Of a stretch of 35,656 nt of DNA, positions 1 to 9,070 are shown in pieces. Source of the stretch: Streptacidiphilus neutrinimicus. Lineage in GTDB: Bacteria > Actinomycetota > Actinomycetes > Streptomycetales > Streptomycetaceae. Position 1 is the first letter of the stretch. Each line of letters begins with the position of its first letter. The translations under genes and the position numbers were made by a program. The notes below the pieces were generated by a model that ran no database searches, was not told where the DNA came from, and worked only from the letters and a program-made list of their open reading frames with translations. Location of the stretch: the NCBI RefSeq assembly GCF_000787815.1, contig NZ_BBPO01000041.1, positions 39,424 to 75,079 of the forward strand, read 5' to 3'.

Positions 1-1560
1 GTCGAGGTAGCGGTCGAAGATGTCCTCGTGGAAGTCGTGGACGAGGGTGAGCAGGTCGTCGCAGCGCCCGCCGCTGCCGAAACGGGCCACGAAGAAGCCC
101 TTGAAGGTGAGCCGTTGGGCCAGCTGCGGGTCGTAGGCGGCGAGCAGCGGCGCGAGCTGCGCCAGTGGCTCGGTAAGCCCGTCCCAGGTGTCGTGGTCCG
201 CCGCGACAGGGCCGACGGCGGCGTCCTCGTAGAGCAGGACCTGGGGCACCGAAGCGTCGGCCGCGCCGAGATCGGTCTGCACGGCGAGCAGGTCGCGGCG
301 CAGCGCGGTGAGCAGTTTGCGTCGCTCGGCGACGCCCGCGTCGCGGTAGCGCTCGATCCGGTCCGCGACGGCGCCGAGCCGGTCGGCCGTCTCGGTGGCC
401 CAGGGGCGGTCGAGCGCGCGCAGCCGGGTCCGGAACGCGGCGAGCGGGTCGCGGTCGTGCACGTCGGCGGCCAGGGCGGGAAGTTGGAGCAGGCCGAGGT
501 CGAGGAGTGCGGTGAGGTAGCGCTCGGCCTCCTCCTCACTCGCGGCGGTGTCCTCGCGCAGCAGCTGGAGCAGCTCGCCGCAGCGCGCGTCAGGGCGGTC
601 CGTCAGGAACGCGAGCAACCGGTCCAGGACTCCGCTGCGGCGCAGGAAGTAGACGCGGTCCTCTGCGGTGTCGAACGCGACGGAACGGCTGTCGTCGCCG
701 GTGGTGAGCGAGCGGCGCACGTACCGCACCCGGGTCTCGGCCAGCGCCAGTCCGGCCGCGGGCGCGACGGGCAGGTCGTCGCGGCGGCCGCGGTCGGCCG
801 CGGCGACCTGGGCGAGTCGCGCCAGCACGGCCACGTTGAGCCGGGGGTGGCTGCGCTGCTCGTCGTCGAAGACGACGGGACCGCCGTGGCCGGGCCGGAA
901 GACCCCGGCGGCGACGCTGGTGAAGGTGGAGAACGGGCTGGTCTTGCAGGCGGTGCGGTGGAGGTAGTGCAGCAGCGCCCGCTCCTGCTTGCGGGTGCGC
1001 TTGTCGGACGCGGGCCGCAGACCGGCGGCGTAGTCGTCCAACCGGCCCTCCAGCGTGGGCGAGGCCAGCAGCAGGCCGCGGCGCAGCCGCTCCTCTCCCG
1101 CCAGCCGGCGCAGCTCCGCCCGGCTGCTCCGCAGCTGATCTGCCAGCTCCCGGGCCAGCCGGGCGCGGGCCTCGCCGTGGCCGCGTCGGGCGGCGAGCCA
1201 GGCCACCAGCTCGTCCCCCACCGGCCCGCCCAGCCGGGCGGCCAGCGCCTCGGCGCCCGCAAGGTCGCCGGGAAGACGGTTGTTGAACACGTGGCGGCGC
1301 AGCGTGAGGACGGCGCGGCGCTCGTCGGGGTCGAGGGAGGCGACCAGCGCCCCGAGCCGGTCGGCCAGATCGGCTCCCGCCGAGCGCAGCGCGGCCTCGT
1401 CCCGGATCAGCAGGTCGCCGTCCCGGCGGGCGTCCGCGCAGCGCAGCCCCTGCACGGCCGAGAGCGGCAACCCGCCCAGCCGCAGCACGAAGCGCGGTCC
1501 GAGGCGCCACCGGCCGTCCGGGGCCGGAACCGACGGCCCGTCATGGTGTGTGGTTTCCAC
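1..1560 (-). CDS. LanB-type lantibiotic dehydratase, N-terminal part (runs off window)
   Basis: Predicted glutamylating dehydratase domain, which uses Glu-tRNA to activate Ser/Thr of a precursor peptide for conversion to dehydroalanine/dehydrobutyrine. I translated the minus strand from GTG at 1560; the frame stays open for 520 codons to base 1 and the C-terminus is outside the window. The hallmark is KTSPFSTFT at about residues 206-214, the core signature of the Lant_dehydr_N family, within an Arg-rich helical context. GGGGGAG lies 4 bases upstream of the GTG, and only 13 bases separate it from the stop of the SagB-type gene, so the two are probably co-transcribed. A LanB beside YcaO and SagB is the arrangement of thiopeptide and goadsporin-type clusters. 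The elimination domain, a split small LanB and the precursor gene cannot be assessed here. The family call is firm; the product class is inferred. Confidence 0.85.
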   Translation of the reverse strand, partial: METTHHDGPSVPAPDGRWRLGPRFVLRLGGLPLSAVQGLRCADARRDGDLLIRDEAALRSAGADLADRLGALVASLDPDERRAVLTLRRHVFNNRLPGDLAGAEALAARLGGPVGDELVAWLAARRGHGEARARLARELADQLRSSRAELRRLAGEERLRRGLLLASPTLEGRLDDYAAGLRPASDKRTRKQERALLHYLHRTACKTSPFSTFTSVAAGVFRPGHGGPVVFDDEQRSHPRLNVAVLARLAQVAAADRGRRDDLPVAPAAGLALAETRVRYVRRSLTTGDDSRSVAFDTAEDRVYFLRRSGVLDRLLAFLTDRPDARCGELLQLLREDTAASEEEAERYLTALLDLGLLQLPALAADVHDRDPLAAFRTRLRALDRPWATETADRLGAVADRIERYRDAGVAERRKLLTALRRDLLAVQTDLGAADASVPQVLLYEDAAVGPVAADHDTWDGLTEPLAQLAPLLAAYDPQLAQRLTFKGFFVARFGSGGRCDDLLTLVHDFHEDIFDRYLD

Positions 1561-1573
1561 GCGCTCCCCCGCC

Positions 1574-3202
1574 TCAGGCGATCTCGTACCGGTAGCCGGC
1601 CGGGCCGGGCCGTTCATGGCCGATCATCATGATCAGCAGCGGCAGCTCGTCGCCGCCCTCGAGCGCGAGCTCCTCGACGTAGGAGTCGGCGTCGAAGCCG
1701 AGGGCCACGCCGCAGCCGACGCCCAGCGCGGCGCAGGCGGTGTAGACGGCCTGGGCCACGGCGCCGACGACCGCGCCGACCAGCCGGTAGCCGCGGTCCC
1801 CCACGGCGTCGAGGACCGCGGCGGTCCGCACCGATGCGACCAGGACCGCGCCCGCCTGCTCGACGTTGTAGTTGTCCAGCGTGTAGGCGCGTTGCAGGAA
1901 CGGCCCCGGCGCCCGGTCGCGCACGGGCGTCAGCGCGCCCTCCTGCGGGTCGTAGCGATAGCTGGCCGGCGTCAGCGCGCGGACGTGGTTGACGCACACG
2001 TGGAGGGAGGCCAGCGGGGCGCGCCGGTCCGCTGCGGCGTCGCTGTCCGCGCCCGCGGCGGCGACGGCCGCGTCGAGCACGGCGGCGAGCTCGCCCGGTT
2101 CGAGCGGGGTGTGGGAGGAGAACCGGCCGAAGCTGCTGCGGCGCTCGCGCAGGGCGGTGCGCACCGGCAGGTCCAAGGACGGGGCGGGCTCCAACGGGGT
2201 CCGCCGGCCGTCCTGGTCGGCGGCACGCGGGAGGGCGGAGGACAGCGCGGACGCCGCGGGCCGGTCGGTGTCGCCCGCCAGGGCCGCCCGGCGCATCTCC
2301 TCCAGCAGCTCGAAGCGGTGCACGACCCGGGACCGCTCCTGGTCCCGCCGCGGGACCCGCATCGCAGGGCCCGCCGCGGCGGGGGCGGCGGGAGCTGCGG
2401 CCGGCCCGGCGGCGGTCGTGGTCATGGTCGTGGTCGTGGCCGGCTCCCAGCGCAGCGGGACGACCGCGAAGACCCCCTCCTGCTCCGGGTCCAGGCCCAG
2501 CAGCTCGGACACGCGGGTCTCGTCGAACCAGTGCAGCGGCCCGATCCGCAGCCCGTGGGCCCGCGCCCAGACGCGCCAGGTCTGCAGGACCGCGCCGACG
2601 TCCATGCTGACGACGTGGTACGAGAACGAGCCGTACTTGAACGCGTTGCGCCAGTACTTCACCCCGAGGACGAGGAACTGGTCGGTGTCCGCCCCGTCGC
2701 CGGAGGCGGCCGACGCCGTGCGGAGCTGCGCCGTGGCGTCGCCGGTGACCAGCCGTTCCAGCGCGTGGTGCGCGGGGGCGTAGTGGTAGACGCCCGGCAG
2801 GACGGGGCCGCCGGGACCGGTGACCCAGTAGCAGCCGACGGGGTACAGCCCGCCGCCGGACGCGGCCCCGCGCGCCCAGTCCGCCGACCGGTAGGACGGC
2901 ATGGTGGTGACGTTGACGTTGGCGTGCACCGACAGGCGCCGGCTCAGCAGGCCGCAGGAGTCCTGGAGCATCCCCGCCAGCAGCGGCAGGGTGAACGGCC
3001 GCTCGCCGTCGGGCCCGGTCAGACCGGCTTGAGTCGTCGCCCCCGCCTCCGGCGGGCAGGGCGGCAGCGGGAGCCGTTCGGCGCCGGGGAAGAAGCGGTC
3101 GGGGCGCGGCTGGTCGTCCCAGTCCGGCTGGAAGTCGGCGGGCGGCATCGGCGTTCTGGCGCGGTGCAGCACGGCGCTCGCGTAGGCGTGGGCGAGTCCC
3201 AA
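1574..3202 (-). CDS. SagB-type azoline dehydrogenase (tandem nitroreductase fold)
   Basis: Predicted FMN-dependent oxidase that aromatises azolines made by the YcaO enzyme to thiazoles/oxazoles. About 542 residues, the long actinobacterial form with two nitroreductase-like halves: the first holds the AASGGGLYPV stretch, the second starts near RERRSSFGRF and ends in a GDELPLLIMMIGHE-like strand. The N-terminus LAHAYASAVLHRARTPM followed by ADFQPDWDDQPRPD matches the conserved beginning of thiopeptide-type SagB proteins as I recall them. I therefore chose TTG at 3202, with AGAGAGGAC just upstream; ATG at 3148 would remove that segment. A low-complexity Thr/Ala/Pro linker joins the halves. It lies 46 bases downstream of the second in-frame stop of the YcaO gene and 13 bases before LanB. 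The start is uncertain; the family is firm. Confidence 0.82.
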   Translation of the reverse strand: MGLAHAYASAVLHRARTPMPPADFQPDWDDQPRPDRFFPGAERLPLPPCPPEAGATTQAGLTGPDGERPFTLPLLAGMLQDSCGLLSRRLSVHANVNVTTMPSYRSADWARGAASGGGLYPVGCYWVTGPGGPVLPGVYHYAPAHHALERLVTGDATAQLRTASAASGDGADTDQFLVLGVKYWRNAFKYGSFSYHVVSMDVGAVLQTWRVWARAHGLRIGPLHWFDETRVSELLGLDPEQEGVFAVVPLRWEPATTTTMTTTAAGPAAAPAAPAAAGPAMRVPRRDQERSRVVHRFELLEEMRRAALAGDTDRPAASALSSALPRAADQDGRRTPLEPAPSLDLPVRTALRERRSSFGRFSSHTPLEPGELAAVLDAAVAAAGADSDAAADRRAPLASLHVCVNHVRALTPASYRYDPQEGALTPVRDRAPGPFLQRAYTLDNYNVEQAGAVLVASVRTAAVLDAVGDRGYRLVGAVVGAVAQAVYTACAALGVGCGVALGFDADSYVEELALEGGDELPLLIMMIGHERPGPAGYRYEIA

Positions 3203-3248
3203 AGGGAGCCCGTCCTCTCTGGAGTGTCGGGGCGTCAGGAAGGCGCGG

Positions 3249-3278
3249 GGTGTCAAGGGAAGAGGTGTCAGGGGAAGG
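3249..3278. repeat. 15-bp tandem duplication over the YcaO stop codon
   Basis: Two adjacent 15-base copies (3249-3263 and 3264-3278; core GGTGTCA-GGGAAG on the plus strand) differ at two positions. The upstream copy, in transcription order, contains the YcaO stop at 3270-3268. Because the unit is a multiple of three, the second copy places another TGA in frame at 3255-3253. Confidence 0.7.
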
Positions 3279-5364
3279 GGTGCGGTGCGGGGTTGAGCTC
3301 GTCGTCGCGCAGGTCGTGGTCGCGCAGACCGGCCCGGCGCAGGGCCGTGCGCACCCGCGGCAGGTGCCGGGCGCGCTGGCGGCGCCACCCGAAGTCGATC
3401 GGCACCAGGCCCGGCACGATCACCTTGACGGCGTGCAGGCCGAGCGCGCGCTGCTCGGGGGCGGTCTGGTCGACGACGACCACGTCGAACCCGGCGGCGG
3501 CGACCGCCTCGACGCAGCGCCGCAGGTCCTCGACCAGGTCCAGGCTCGGCTGCGGTGCGGGGCCGCCCGCGCCGAACGCCTGCGACAGCGGCTTGACCTC
3601 CCGCTCCCGGGCCAGCAGGAAGTCCGCGTGACGGGCCATCTGCGGCAGGCCGTAGACCAGCGGGTGATCGTGCAGCCCGCCGACCAGCGTGCGGTCGCGC
3701 GTCATGGCGTGCAGCCGCTCGTACTCGTGCGCGGCCATCCGGCCCAGCTTCACGGCGTCCGTGGCGATCTCGCACAGACCGCCCGCGACAGCGGCCTCCG
3801 GGTCCAGGCTCGCCCCCGCGCCGAACGCGAGCGTGCCGAGCCCGCCGTCGCGGCGCTGCGCGACGGCCGTCACCACCGGGATCGGGAAGGTGACGCGGGT
3901 GTCGAAGAGCCGCACCCGGTAGCCGTACAGAGCGAGCCGGTCGACCGTCTCGCGGGTCTCCCGCCGGTTGCTGCTGTACGGGTCGAGCTCGGGCAGCTCC
4001 GCCTGCGCGTACCAGGCGATCAGGAAGGCGTCCCGCTCCACGGCCTCCATCAGCCCGTGGTAGGCCGCCTCGGCCAGCCCGCCGCCGGAGGCGCAGCCGC
4101 TGGAGCTGTCCTGGACGAAGCGGTCGCCGCCCTGCCCCTCGGTGTGGAAGTACGCCAGGATCTCGGGCACCAGGACCGGACGGCTGTCGCGCAGCGAGTA
4201 GCCCCACACCCAGGGGATCGGCCGGTCCGCGTCGAACGGCCGGACGTCCGGCTCGCGCCGGTGGAAGTCCTCGGAGTAGCCGCCGCAGAGCCTGGGGTCG
4301 ACCGCCTGGTCACCGAGCTCCGCGTAACTGGCGTGCACCACGGTCGCCTTGGCGCGCGGACGCATGCCCGCGAACCGTTCCAGGCCCTCCAGCAGGCCGA
4401 CTCTGCCGCTGACGCCGTAGCCGGAGGTGTGGCCGCCCCAGAAGCACTCGTCCAGGTAGCCGTCGGAGCGCAGGGTGAAGCAGCCCATCACGGCGGAGGT
4501 CGACACCGAGCCCAGGTCGGGCACCGTCCTTGCGCCGAGCATGCCGGTGACGGGATTGACGAACGCTGCGCCCGGCAGGTCGTAGGCGTCGATCGGGCGG
4601 CCGCGGAACACCTCGGGGGCCGGCTTCGGCTCCGCCGCGGGCGTCGCCCAGGCGTCCTCGGGCGCGTCCGGGACGGCTCCGCCGCAGGCGGGACATCCGG
4701 AGTCGGGCACCAGCGGGTGCGACGCGACGTGCAGTCGCTCCAGGTCGACCAGGTACACGGTCCCGTACCGGTAGTCCTCGCGGGCCGCGGCGGCGAGGTC
4801 GGCGGCGAGTCCGGCCGCGACGACGGCCGCGACCGTGCCCGCCGCAAACGGCAGCGCCCACGGCGGGTTCCCCGAGGGCACGGTGGGGCCGCCCAGTTCG
4901 AGGGCGTCTCGCAGTGCCGTGGACCGCACAGCCTGCCAGCGGCGCGCCAGGCAGCGCGGACACGGCGCGGACCGGTGGGCGGCAGGGAACGGACCGACCA
5001 CGACCTGATGGCCGTACAGGCGCACGGGGATGCGCGGCACGCCGGTCAGCCCCGGCACGGGCGTCGGGTCGGCTCTCAGGGCGGACGTCGAGTCGGGCGT
5101 CGGGTCGGACGTCGAGTCGGACGTCGAGTCGGACGTCGAGTCGGACGTCGGGTCGGACGTCGGGTCGGATGTCAGGGCGGACGTCGGATCAGCCGTCCGG
5201 GTCAGCTCGTCGCGGAAGCCGAGCATGCCCAGCTCGACGCCGGTCGTGACGCCGTGCTCGGCCAGGGCGTCCGCCAGCAGGCGGGCCAGGTCCGCGCAGG
5301 TGTCCGGCCACGGGCCCGGCAGCCCGACGACCGCCGGGGGCGGCGGTGCGATGTCAACGGTCAC
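3268..5364 (-). CDS. YcaO-domain azoline cyclodehydratase
   Basis: ATP-dependent cyclodehydratase that converts Cys/Ser/Thr of a RiPP precursor to thiazoline/oxazoline. It has 698 residues from GTG at 5364, with GGGAGG 7 bases upstream. N-terminal part: a T/S/D/P repeat (about 61-101), then two CxxC pairs (CPRC at 135-138, CPAC at 224-227) suggesting a zinc ribbon. YcaO part: [10 protein letters not shown] (about 324-333), [11 protein letters not shown] (about 419-429) and a following MEAVERDAF, matching family ATP/Mg-binding motifs. The C-terminus is NPAPHPFP, which contains the PxPxP tail known to matter for catalysis in TOMM YcaO enzymes. The start overlaps the upstream ThiF-like gene by 11 bases, implying coupled translation, as expected because the two proteins work as a complex. 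Function as an azole-forming YcaO is strongly supported by the SagB and ThiF-like neighbours. Confidence 0.9.
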   Translation of the reverse strand: MTVDIAPPPPAVVGLPGPWPDTCADLARLLADALAEHGVTTGVELGMLGFRDELTRTADPTSALTSDPTSDPTSDSTSDSTSDSTSDPTPDSTSALRADPTPVPGLTGVPRIPVRLYGHQVVVGPFPAAHRSAPCPRCLARRWQAVRSTALRDALELGGPTVPSGNPPWALPFAAGTVAAVVAAGLAADLAAAAREDYRYGTVYLVDLERLHVASHPLVPDSGCPACGGAVPDAPEDAWATPAAEPKPAPEVFRGRPIDAYDLPGAAFVNPVTGMLGARTVPDLGSVSTSAVMGCFTLRSDGYLDECFWGGHTSGYGVSGRVGLLEGLERFAGMRPRAKATVVHASYAELGDQAVDPRLCGGYSEDFHRREPDVRPFDADRPIPWVWGYSLRDSRPVLVPEILAYFHTEGQGGDRFVQDSSSGCASGGGLAEAAYHGLMEAVERDAFLIAWYAQAELPELDPYSSNRRETRETVDRLALYGYRVRLFDTRVTFPIPVVTAVAQRRDGGLGTLAFGAGASLDPEAAVAGGLCEIATDAVKLGRMAAHEYERLHAMTRDRTLVGGLHDHPLVYGLPQMARHADFLLAREREVKPLSQAFGAGGPAPQPSLDLVEDLRRCVEAVAAAGFDVVVVDQTAPEQRALGLHAVKVIVPGLVPIDFGWRRQRARHLPRVRTALRRAGLRDHDLRDDELNPAPHPFP
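5060..5190. repeat. 12-bp minisatellite inside the YcaO gene
   Basis: A run of imperfect 12-base units (plus-strand unit approximately gtcggacgtcga/g) encodes tandem Thr-Ser-Asp-Ser/Pro blocks at YcaO residues about 61-101. The unit length preserves frame, so copy number could change without breaking the gene. It lies between the N-terminal region and the CxxC ribbon and is likely a flexible linker. Confidence 0.85.
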
Positions 5365-7657
5365 CGTGCGCCTCCCGTACGAGCAGGACCCGGGCCACGT
5401 GCACGCCGCCGGCAGCCAGGTCCGGCGCGGCGACCGGAGCGACCAGGACGTCCTGGCCCGACTTGCGGATCCGCGCCAGGGTCTCGGTGAAGGGCGCGCC
5501 CGTGCCCTTCGCCGGCTGCGGCGCCGTGGTCGCGTCGGCGACGACGGCCAGCGCGGCGGGGTCGAGGTCCGCCATCAACGGATCCCCGGCGTCGAGGCCT
5601 GCCGCCGCGGCCCGGCGCAGTTGGAGCGCGCCGACCAGGTCACGCAACGCGCGCACGGCCGCCTGGTGCCGGTCCGGCGACGCGGAGACGGTCCACAGCG
5701 CGGGCCCGCCTGACGCAACGGCGCATCGGGCGAGCATCACCGGCACCGGTCGCTCCGCGGGCTCGCCGAGCTCCAGCAGCTCCGGCTCGGCGCCGAGATG
5801 GGCGGCGGAGCGCAGCAGGAAGAGCAGTTCGGCCACCCCGTCGAGGCTCCCGGGCGCGTGCCGGAACACCGGCGTGACGCCCCGGACGGCCTGCCGCACC
5901 GCCTGGTGGGAGAGCGCGCTCAGCAGGCCCCGTGCCACCGCCTGGCCCGGGCTCCGGCCTGCGCCGATCCCCGCCGCGGTCCGCTCGACAACACGGTCGT
6001 CGTTGTCGGCGCCGAAAGGCCGCAGCGCCGCCCGCGGCACCAGCACCGTCCCACCGCCGAGCAGCGACCGGGCCCGGGCCCAGGCGCGGATCTGGCCAGG
6101 AGCGGCCGCGACGCCGCTGCCGATGTCGAGCGCCTCGGGGCCGACCACCGGCCATTCCGCCGTGCCGACGCCCGCCGGACCCTCGCGGGGGTCTTCGCGG
6201 GAGTCTTCGCGGCGGTCAGCGTGGTGCGGCACGACGTGATCGGCGTACACCTCCGCAGCCCGCAGCACCGCGTTCAGACGCGCACCGGCGACGTGGTGGG
6301 GGTCGAACGCGGCGATGGTCCGCGTCCATCCGGGACCGAGGCCGATCTCGACGGAGCTCACCTTCAGCGGGCTCTGTTCGAACTCCTCGTCCGCGAAGCC
6401 CCGGAACACCCCGGCGTGGGAGCCGAGCAGCGGCTCCAGCGACTCCAGGGCCTGCGTCGCGCGGGTCCGGGCCGCCTCCTCCAGGACGGTCGCGGGGTCG
6501 GGCACCAGGTCGGGTTCGGCCAGCTCGGACTCGTCCACTCCGATCTCGTCCGCCGCGCGGGCGTACCGCGCCGTCGCGGCGCAGTACGGGCAGCGGGGCT
6601 GCGGCAGCAGGCGCTCCGTCACCACGTCGAGGGTGTCGAGGTCCTGGACCACGAGGCGGCCCTCGGTCTCGGCGGGCAGCGCCCCCGTGGTGATCCGGAA
6701 GACCTCGAAGGCGAGCAGGTTGCCGACCATGGCCGCGAGCGGCCCGCCGAGCCGGGGGCCGGGCAGGTCGAGCGGGGCCACCAGACCCAGGCCGCTCCAC
6801 ACCTCCGCCGCCGCGGCCGCGTCGCCGTTCGCGCCGAGCCGCAGCAACGCGCACATCCAGCACCCCGGGCTGTCCGCGCGCATCAGCGGGCCGGACACCA
6901 GGCGGTCGCCGAAGGCCCACGCCGGCAGCAGCGCCCGGCCCGCCGGGACGCCCGCGTCCAGCAGCGCCGCCGTCTGCCGCACGGCCTCGCGACCGGGCGC
7001 CACCACGACCAGGTCGTAGCCGTCCAGTTCCGCCCAGCCCGCGCGGCCGCCCCCGAAGGAGGAGGAGAGCTCGACGTCGACCGGACAGCCCTCCCCGCCG
7101 AGCGCCGCGGCTTCGGACAGCACCGTGGGCAGCAGCTCGTCCCAGTCGCCCGCCGCGCGGGCGACCCCGATCGCGGCGCTGCCGTTGCGCAGCAGGCCGA
7201 GCGCGCACCAGCGGGCGGCCGGACCGTCGCCGAGCACCGCGACCCGTGAGCGGCGGAAGCGCTGGAACCGGCCGGCCGGGTCGTCGGCGTAGTGGTCCAG
7301 ATACCCCAGCTGCGCCTCGAAGCGGGCGGCCACGACCGCGGTCGGCGCGTCGCCGGAGACCTGGTCGGCGGCGACGTCCCGGGCGAAGCCGTGGGTGTAG
7401 AGCGCGTCGACGAGCTGCACCAGCATGCGGCGCGCTCCGTCGCCCAGCCCCTCGCACAGGGCCGCGACGCTCTGTCCGCCGTCCAGGTGCGGCACGACAA
7501 GGGAGGCGAACCGGTAGGCGGACTTGGCGTTGACGCCGAACCCGCCCTGGGCGTTGTGGAAGAGCACCCCGGTGGGCGTCTCGGTGAACAGGACGTCCCG
7601 CCGCAGGCGCGGCCGGGTGGGGGCGAGGTCCTCGTAGGCGGCAGCCAACTTCTTCAT
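5354..7657 (-). CDS. TOMM leader-peptide-binding ThiF-like partner protein (ocin-ThiF type)
   Basis: Predicted precursor-recognition partner of the YcaO enzyme. 767 residues from ATG at 7657, with AGGAG directly upstream. Residues about 1-95 fit a PqqD-like RRE winged helix that binds the leader peptide. A Rossmann-like ThiF/E1 segment follows (VAVLGDGPAARWCALGLL, about 139-156). Two CxxC pairs, C266/C269 (GCWMC) and C356/C359 (RCPYC), would make the zinc tetrad usual in this family. An Arg/Glu/Asp-rich stretch follows mid-protein, and the C-terminal third is helical Ala-rich sequence that I cannot assign further. The start overlaps the SARP stop as ATGA, and its 3' end overlaps the YcaO start by 11 bases, so SARP, partner and cyclodehydratase are translationally coupled. 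I saw no adenylation function in it; the family role is recruitment. Confidence 0.85.
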   Translation of the reverse strand: MKKLAAAYEDLAPTRPRLRRDVLFTETPTGVLFHNAQGGFGVNAKSAYRFASLVVPHLDGGQSVAALCEGLGDGARRMLVQLVDALYTHGFARDVAADQVSGDAPTAVVAARFEAQLGYLDHYADDPAGRFQRFRRSRVAVLGDGPAARWCALGLLRNGSAAIGVARAAGDWDELLPTVLSEAAALGGEGCPVDVELSSSFGGGRAGWAELDGYDLVVVAPGREAVRQTAALLDAGVPAGRALLPAWAFGDRLVSGPLMRADSPGCWMCALLRLGANGDAAAAAEVWSGLGLVAPLDLPGPRLGGPLAAMVGNLLAFEVFRITTGALPAETEGRLVVQDLDTLDVVTERLLPQPRCPYCAATARYARAADEIGVDESELAEPDLVPDPATVLEEAARTRATQALESLEPLLGSHAGVFRGFADEEFEQSPLKVSSVEIGLGPGWTRTIAAFDPHHVAGARLNAVLRAAEVYADHVVPHHADRREDSREDPREGPAGVGTAEWPVVGPEALDIGSGVAAAPGQIRAWARARSLLGGGTVLVPRAALRPFGADNDDRVVERTAAGIGAGRSPGQAVARGLLSALSHQAVRQAVRGVTPVFRHAPGSLDGVAELLFLLRSAAHLGAEPELLELGEPAERPVPVMLARCAVASGGPALWTVSASPDRHQAAVRALRDLVGALQLRRAAAAGLDAGDPLMADLDPAALAVVADATTAPQPAKGTGAPFTETLARIRKSGQDVLVAPVAAPDLAAGGVHVARVLLVREAHGDR

Positions 7658-8643
7658 TCTCCTGTCGATCGGGATGTCGCGGCGCGCTGCGCGCCGGAGG
7701 CGCGAGGGCTGTCGGCGGAGGCCCCTGTCATGGCCTGGAGCAGGCCGTTCATCTGGTAGAGGCCCTCCGGGTCCTGCTCCAGCAGGCCTGCTTTGAGCAG
7801 GAGTTGGAGCACATCCGGCCCTGACGCGGGCCGGTCCGGCGCGCCCGGACGCGCCGGGGTAGCGCACTGCGGGACGGGATCGCCGCGCAGCACCAGGAGT
7901 TCCAGCCGTTGCAGTCCCGGGCCGGGGTCGATGCCCAGCTCCTCGCGCAGGTGACGCTTGACGGTGCCGTACTCCGCCAGGGCCTGCGCCCGTCGCCCGG
8001 TGCGGTACAGCGCCTCGACCAGCTGTTCCCAGAAGCGCTCGTGCACGGGGTGGCCGTACGCGGTCTGGACCAGCTCGGGCAGCACCTCGCGGCAGCGGCC
8101 GAGGGCCATCTCGATCTCGAAGATCCGCTCCGCCGCCCGCAGCCACTCCTCGGCGATGCGCGGCACCTCGTTGCGGTGCACCAGCGCGGAGCTGACGTTG
8201 CCGAGCATCGGTCTTCCCCGCCACAGGGTCAACGCCTCGCGCAGCAGGGCCAGTTCGTCATCGGGGTGGGCCGCGGCGGAGGCGGCGCGCAGGAGTTCGC
8301 GGAAGCGCAGCAGGTCGAGGGTGTCGGCGTCCGCGTTGATCCGGTAGCCGTCCGACAGGGTCTCGATGGTGCTGCCGGCGATCCCGTAGGTCTTGAAGAG
8401 CTTGCGCAGTCGGAGCACGCACGTCTGGACCGCGGCCTTGGCGGTCTCCGGTGCCTCGTCCCCCCATACGGCCCGCAGCAGGTAGCCGACGGACACCACG
8501 CTGTTGGCGTTCAGCAGCAAGGCCGCTAACAGTGCGCCCGGCTTGGACGGCTGGAGCACGGCGACCTCGGAGCCGTCGGTGAACCCCAGCGGGCCCAGCA
8601 CGGTGAACTCGACTTTCCGGGCAGACTGAACTGCCATTCGCAT
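7654..8643 (-). CDS. SARP-family activator (OmpR-like DNA-binding + BTAD), TTA codon at residue 39
   Basis: Predicted pathway-specific transcriptional activator of the RiPP operon. 329 residues from ATG at 8643, with GGGAG upstream. N-terminal winged helix about 10-105 (VEFTVLGPLGF, then LLRAVWGDEAPETAKAAVQT and LRKLFKTYG), then the bacterial transcriptional activation domain (ADTLDLLRFRELL ... LREELGIDPGP). The last ~60 residues are a low-complexity stretch plus a helical element (DVLQLLLKAGLLEQ) not typical of minimal SARPs. Codon 39 (8529-8527) is TTA, the only TTA codon I noticed in any gene here; in streptomycetes this makes translation depend on the bldA tRNA. It is the first gene of the operon and is coupled by ATGA to the ThiF-like gene, so developmental control could extend to the biosynthetic genes through both activation and coupling. 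Confidence 0.9.
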   Translation of the reverse strand: MRMAVQSARKVEFTVLGPLGFTDGSEVAVLQPSKPGALLAALLLNANSVVSVGYLLRAVWGDEAPETAKAAVQTCVLRLRKLFKTYGIAGSTIETLSDGYRINADADTLDLLRFRELLRAASAAAHPDDELALLREALTLWRGRPMLGNVSSALVHRNEVPRIAEEWLRAAERIFEIEMALGRCREVLPELVQTAYGHPVHERFWEQLVEALYRTGRRAQALAEYGTVKRHLREELGIDPGPGLQRLELLVLRGDPVPQCATPARPGAPDRPASGPDVLQLLLKAGLLEQDPEGLYQMNGLLQAMTGASADSPRASGAQRAATSRSTGE

Positions 8644-8731
8644 GCTTCTCCCGGAAGGCTACACAGATGTCAGGTGACGCGGGAGATAGAAAGCACAGGA
8701 TCCTTCACAACTCCCCCACGCGTCGGACAAG

Positions 8732-8760
8732 AATCTGATGCCTTCGGATATTTCTGTCAA
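8732..8760 (-). promoter_or_regulatory. Candidate promoter of the SARP/RiPP operon
   Basis: On the minus strand a perfect TTGACA (8760-8755) is followed after 17 bases by CAGATT (8737-8732), giving a leader of roughly 80 bases before the SARP ATG. A second TTGACA lies 41 bases further upstream (8801-8796) without a clear -10. The local AT-richness supports a promoter. SARP-type direct repeats were not evident. Confidence 0.45.
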
Positions 8761-9070
8761 GTGCGCCCAGGAATGCGGGAATTGTGGCAGAAGCATGTCA
8801 ATAGGCGCCCGGCCGGAGGACGGGCGTGCCTCGCGAGGCGCTCTGTCAGCCCTGGTCGCGAAGCGCAACCCCCTGACTGGACCAGCCACTTGGAGGGATC
8901 AATCCCCGCCGGGCGGGGGCTTGAAGCGCGGACGAGCAGGCCGACAGACTGTGCCCCTGCAATCCTTTCCGGGCTCCTTCCCGCTGCAGAACAATTCACG
9001 GCGGCGCGCCGCGGCGAATACCGCCCACGGCGCCTTAATTCCGTCCCGCCTCCACGCACCGCTATTTCCC

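Noticed and set aside
28-1632. Long plus-strand open frame across the LanB gene
   Set aside because: It is the antisense of a clear dehydratase frame; composition is Arg/Gly/Val-rich with no recognisable domain.
5060-5190. Short regular repeats that could suggest a CRISPR array
   Set aside because: Units are 12 bp, contiguous, without spacers, and lie in frame inside a gene.
8659-8796. 45-codon minus-strand frame (ATG at 8796) with AWGSCEGSC near its end, resembling a thiopeptide-like core
   Set aside because: No ribosome-binding site, third-position GC near 55 percent instead of over 90, and the stretch contains the likely SARP promoter boxes. There is no leader typical of these peptides.
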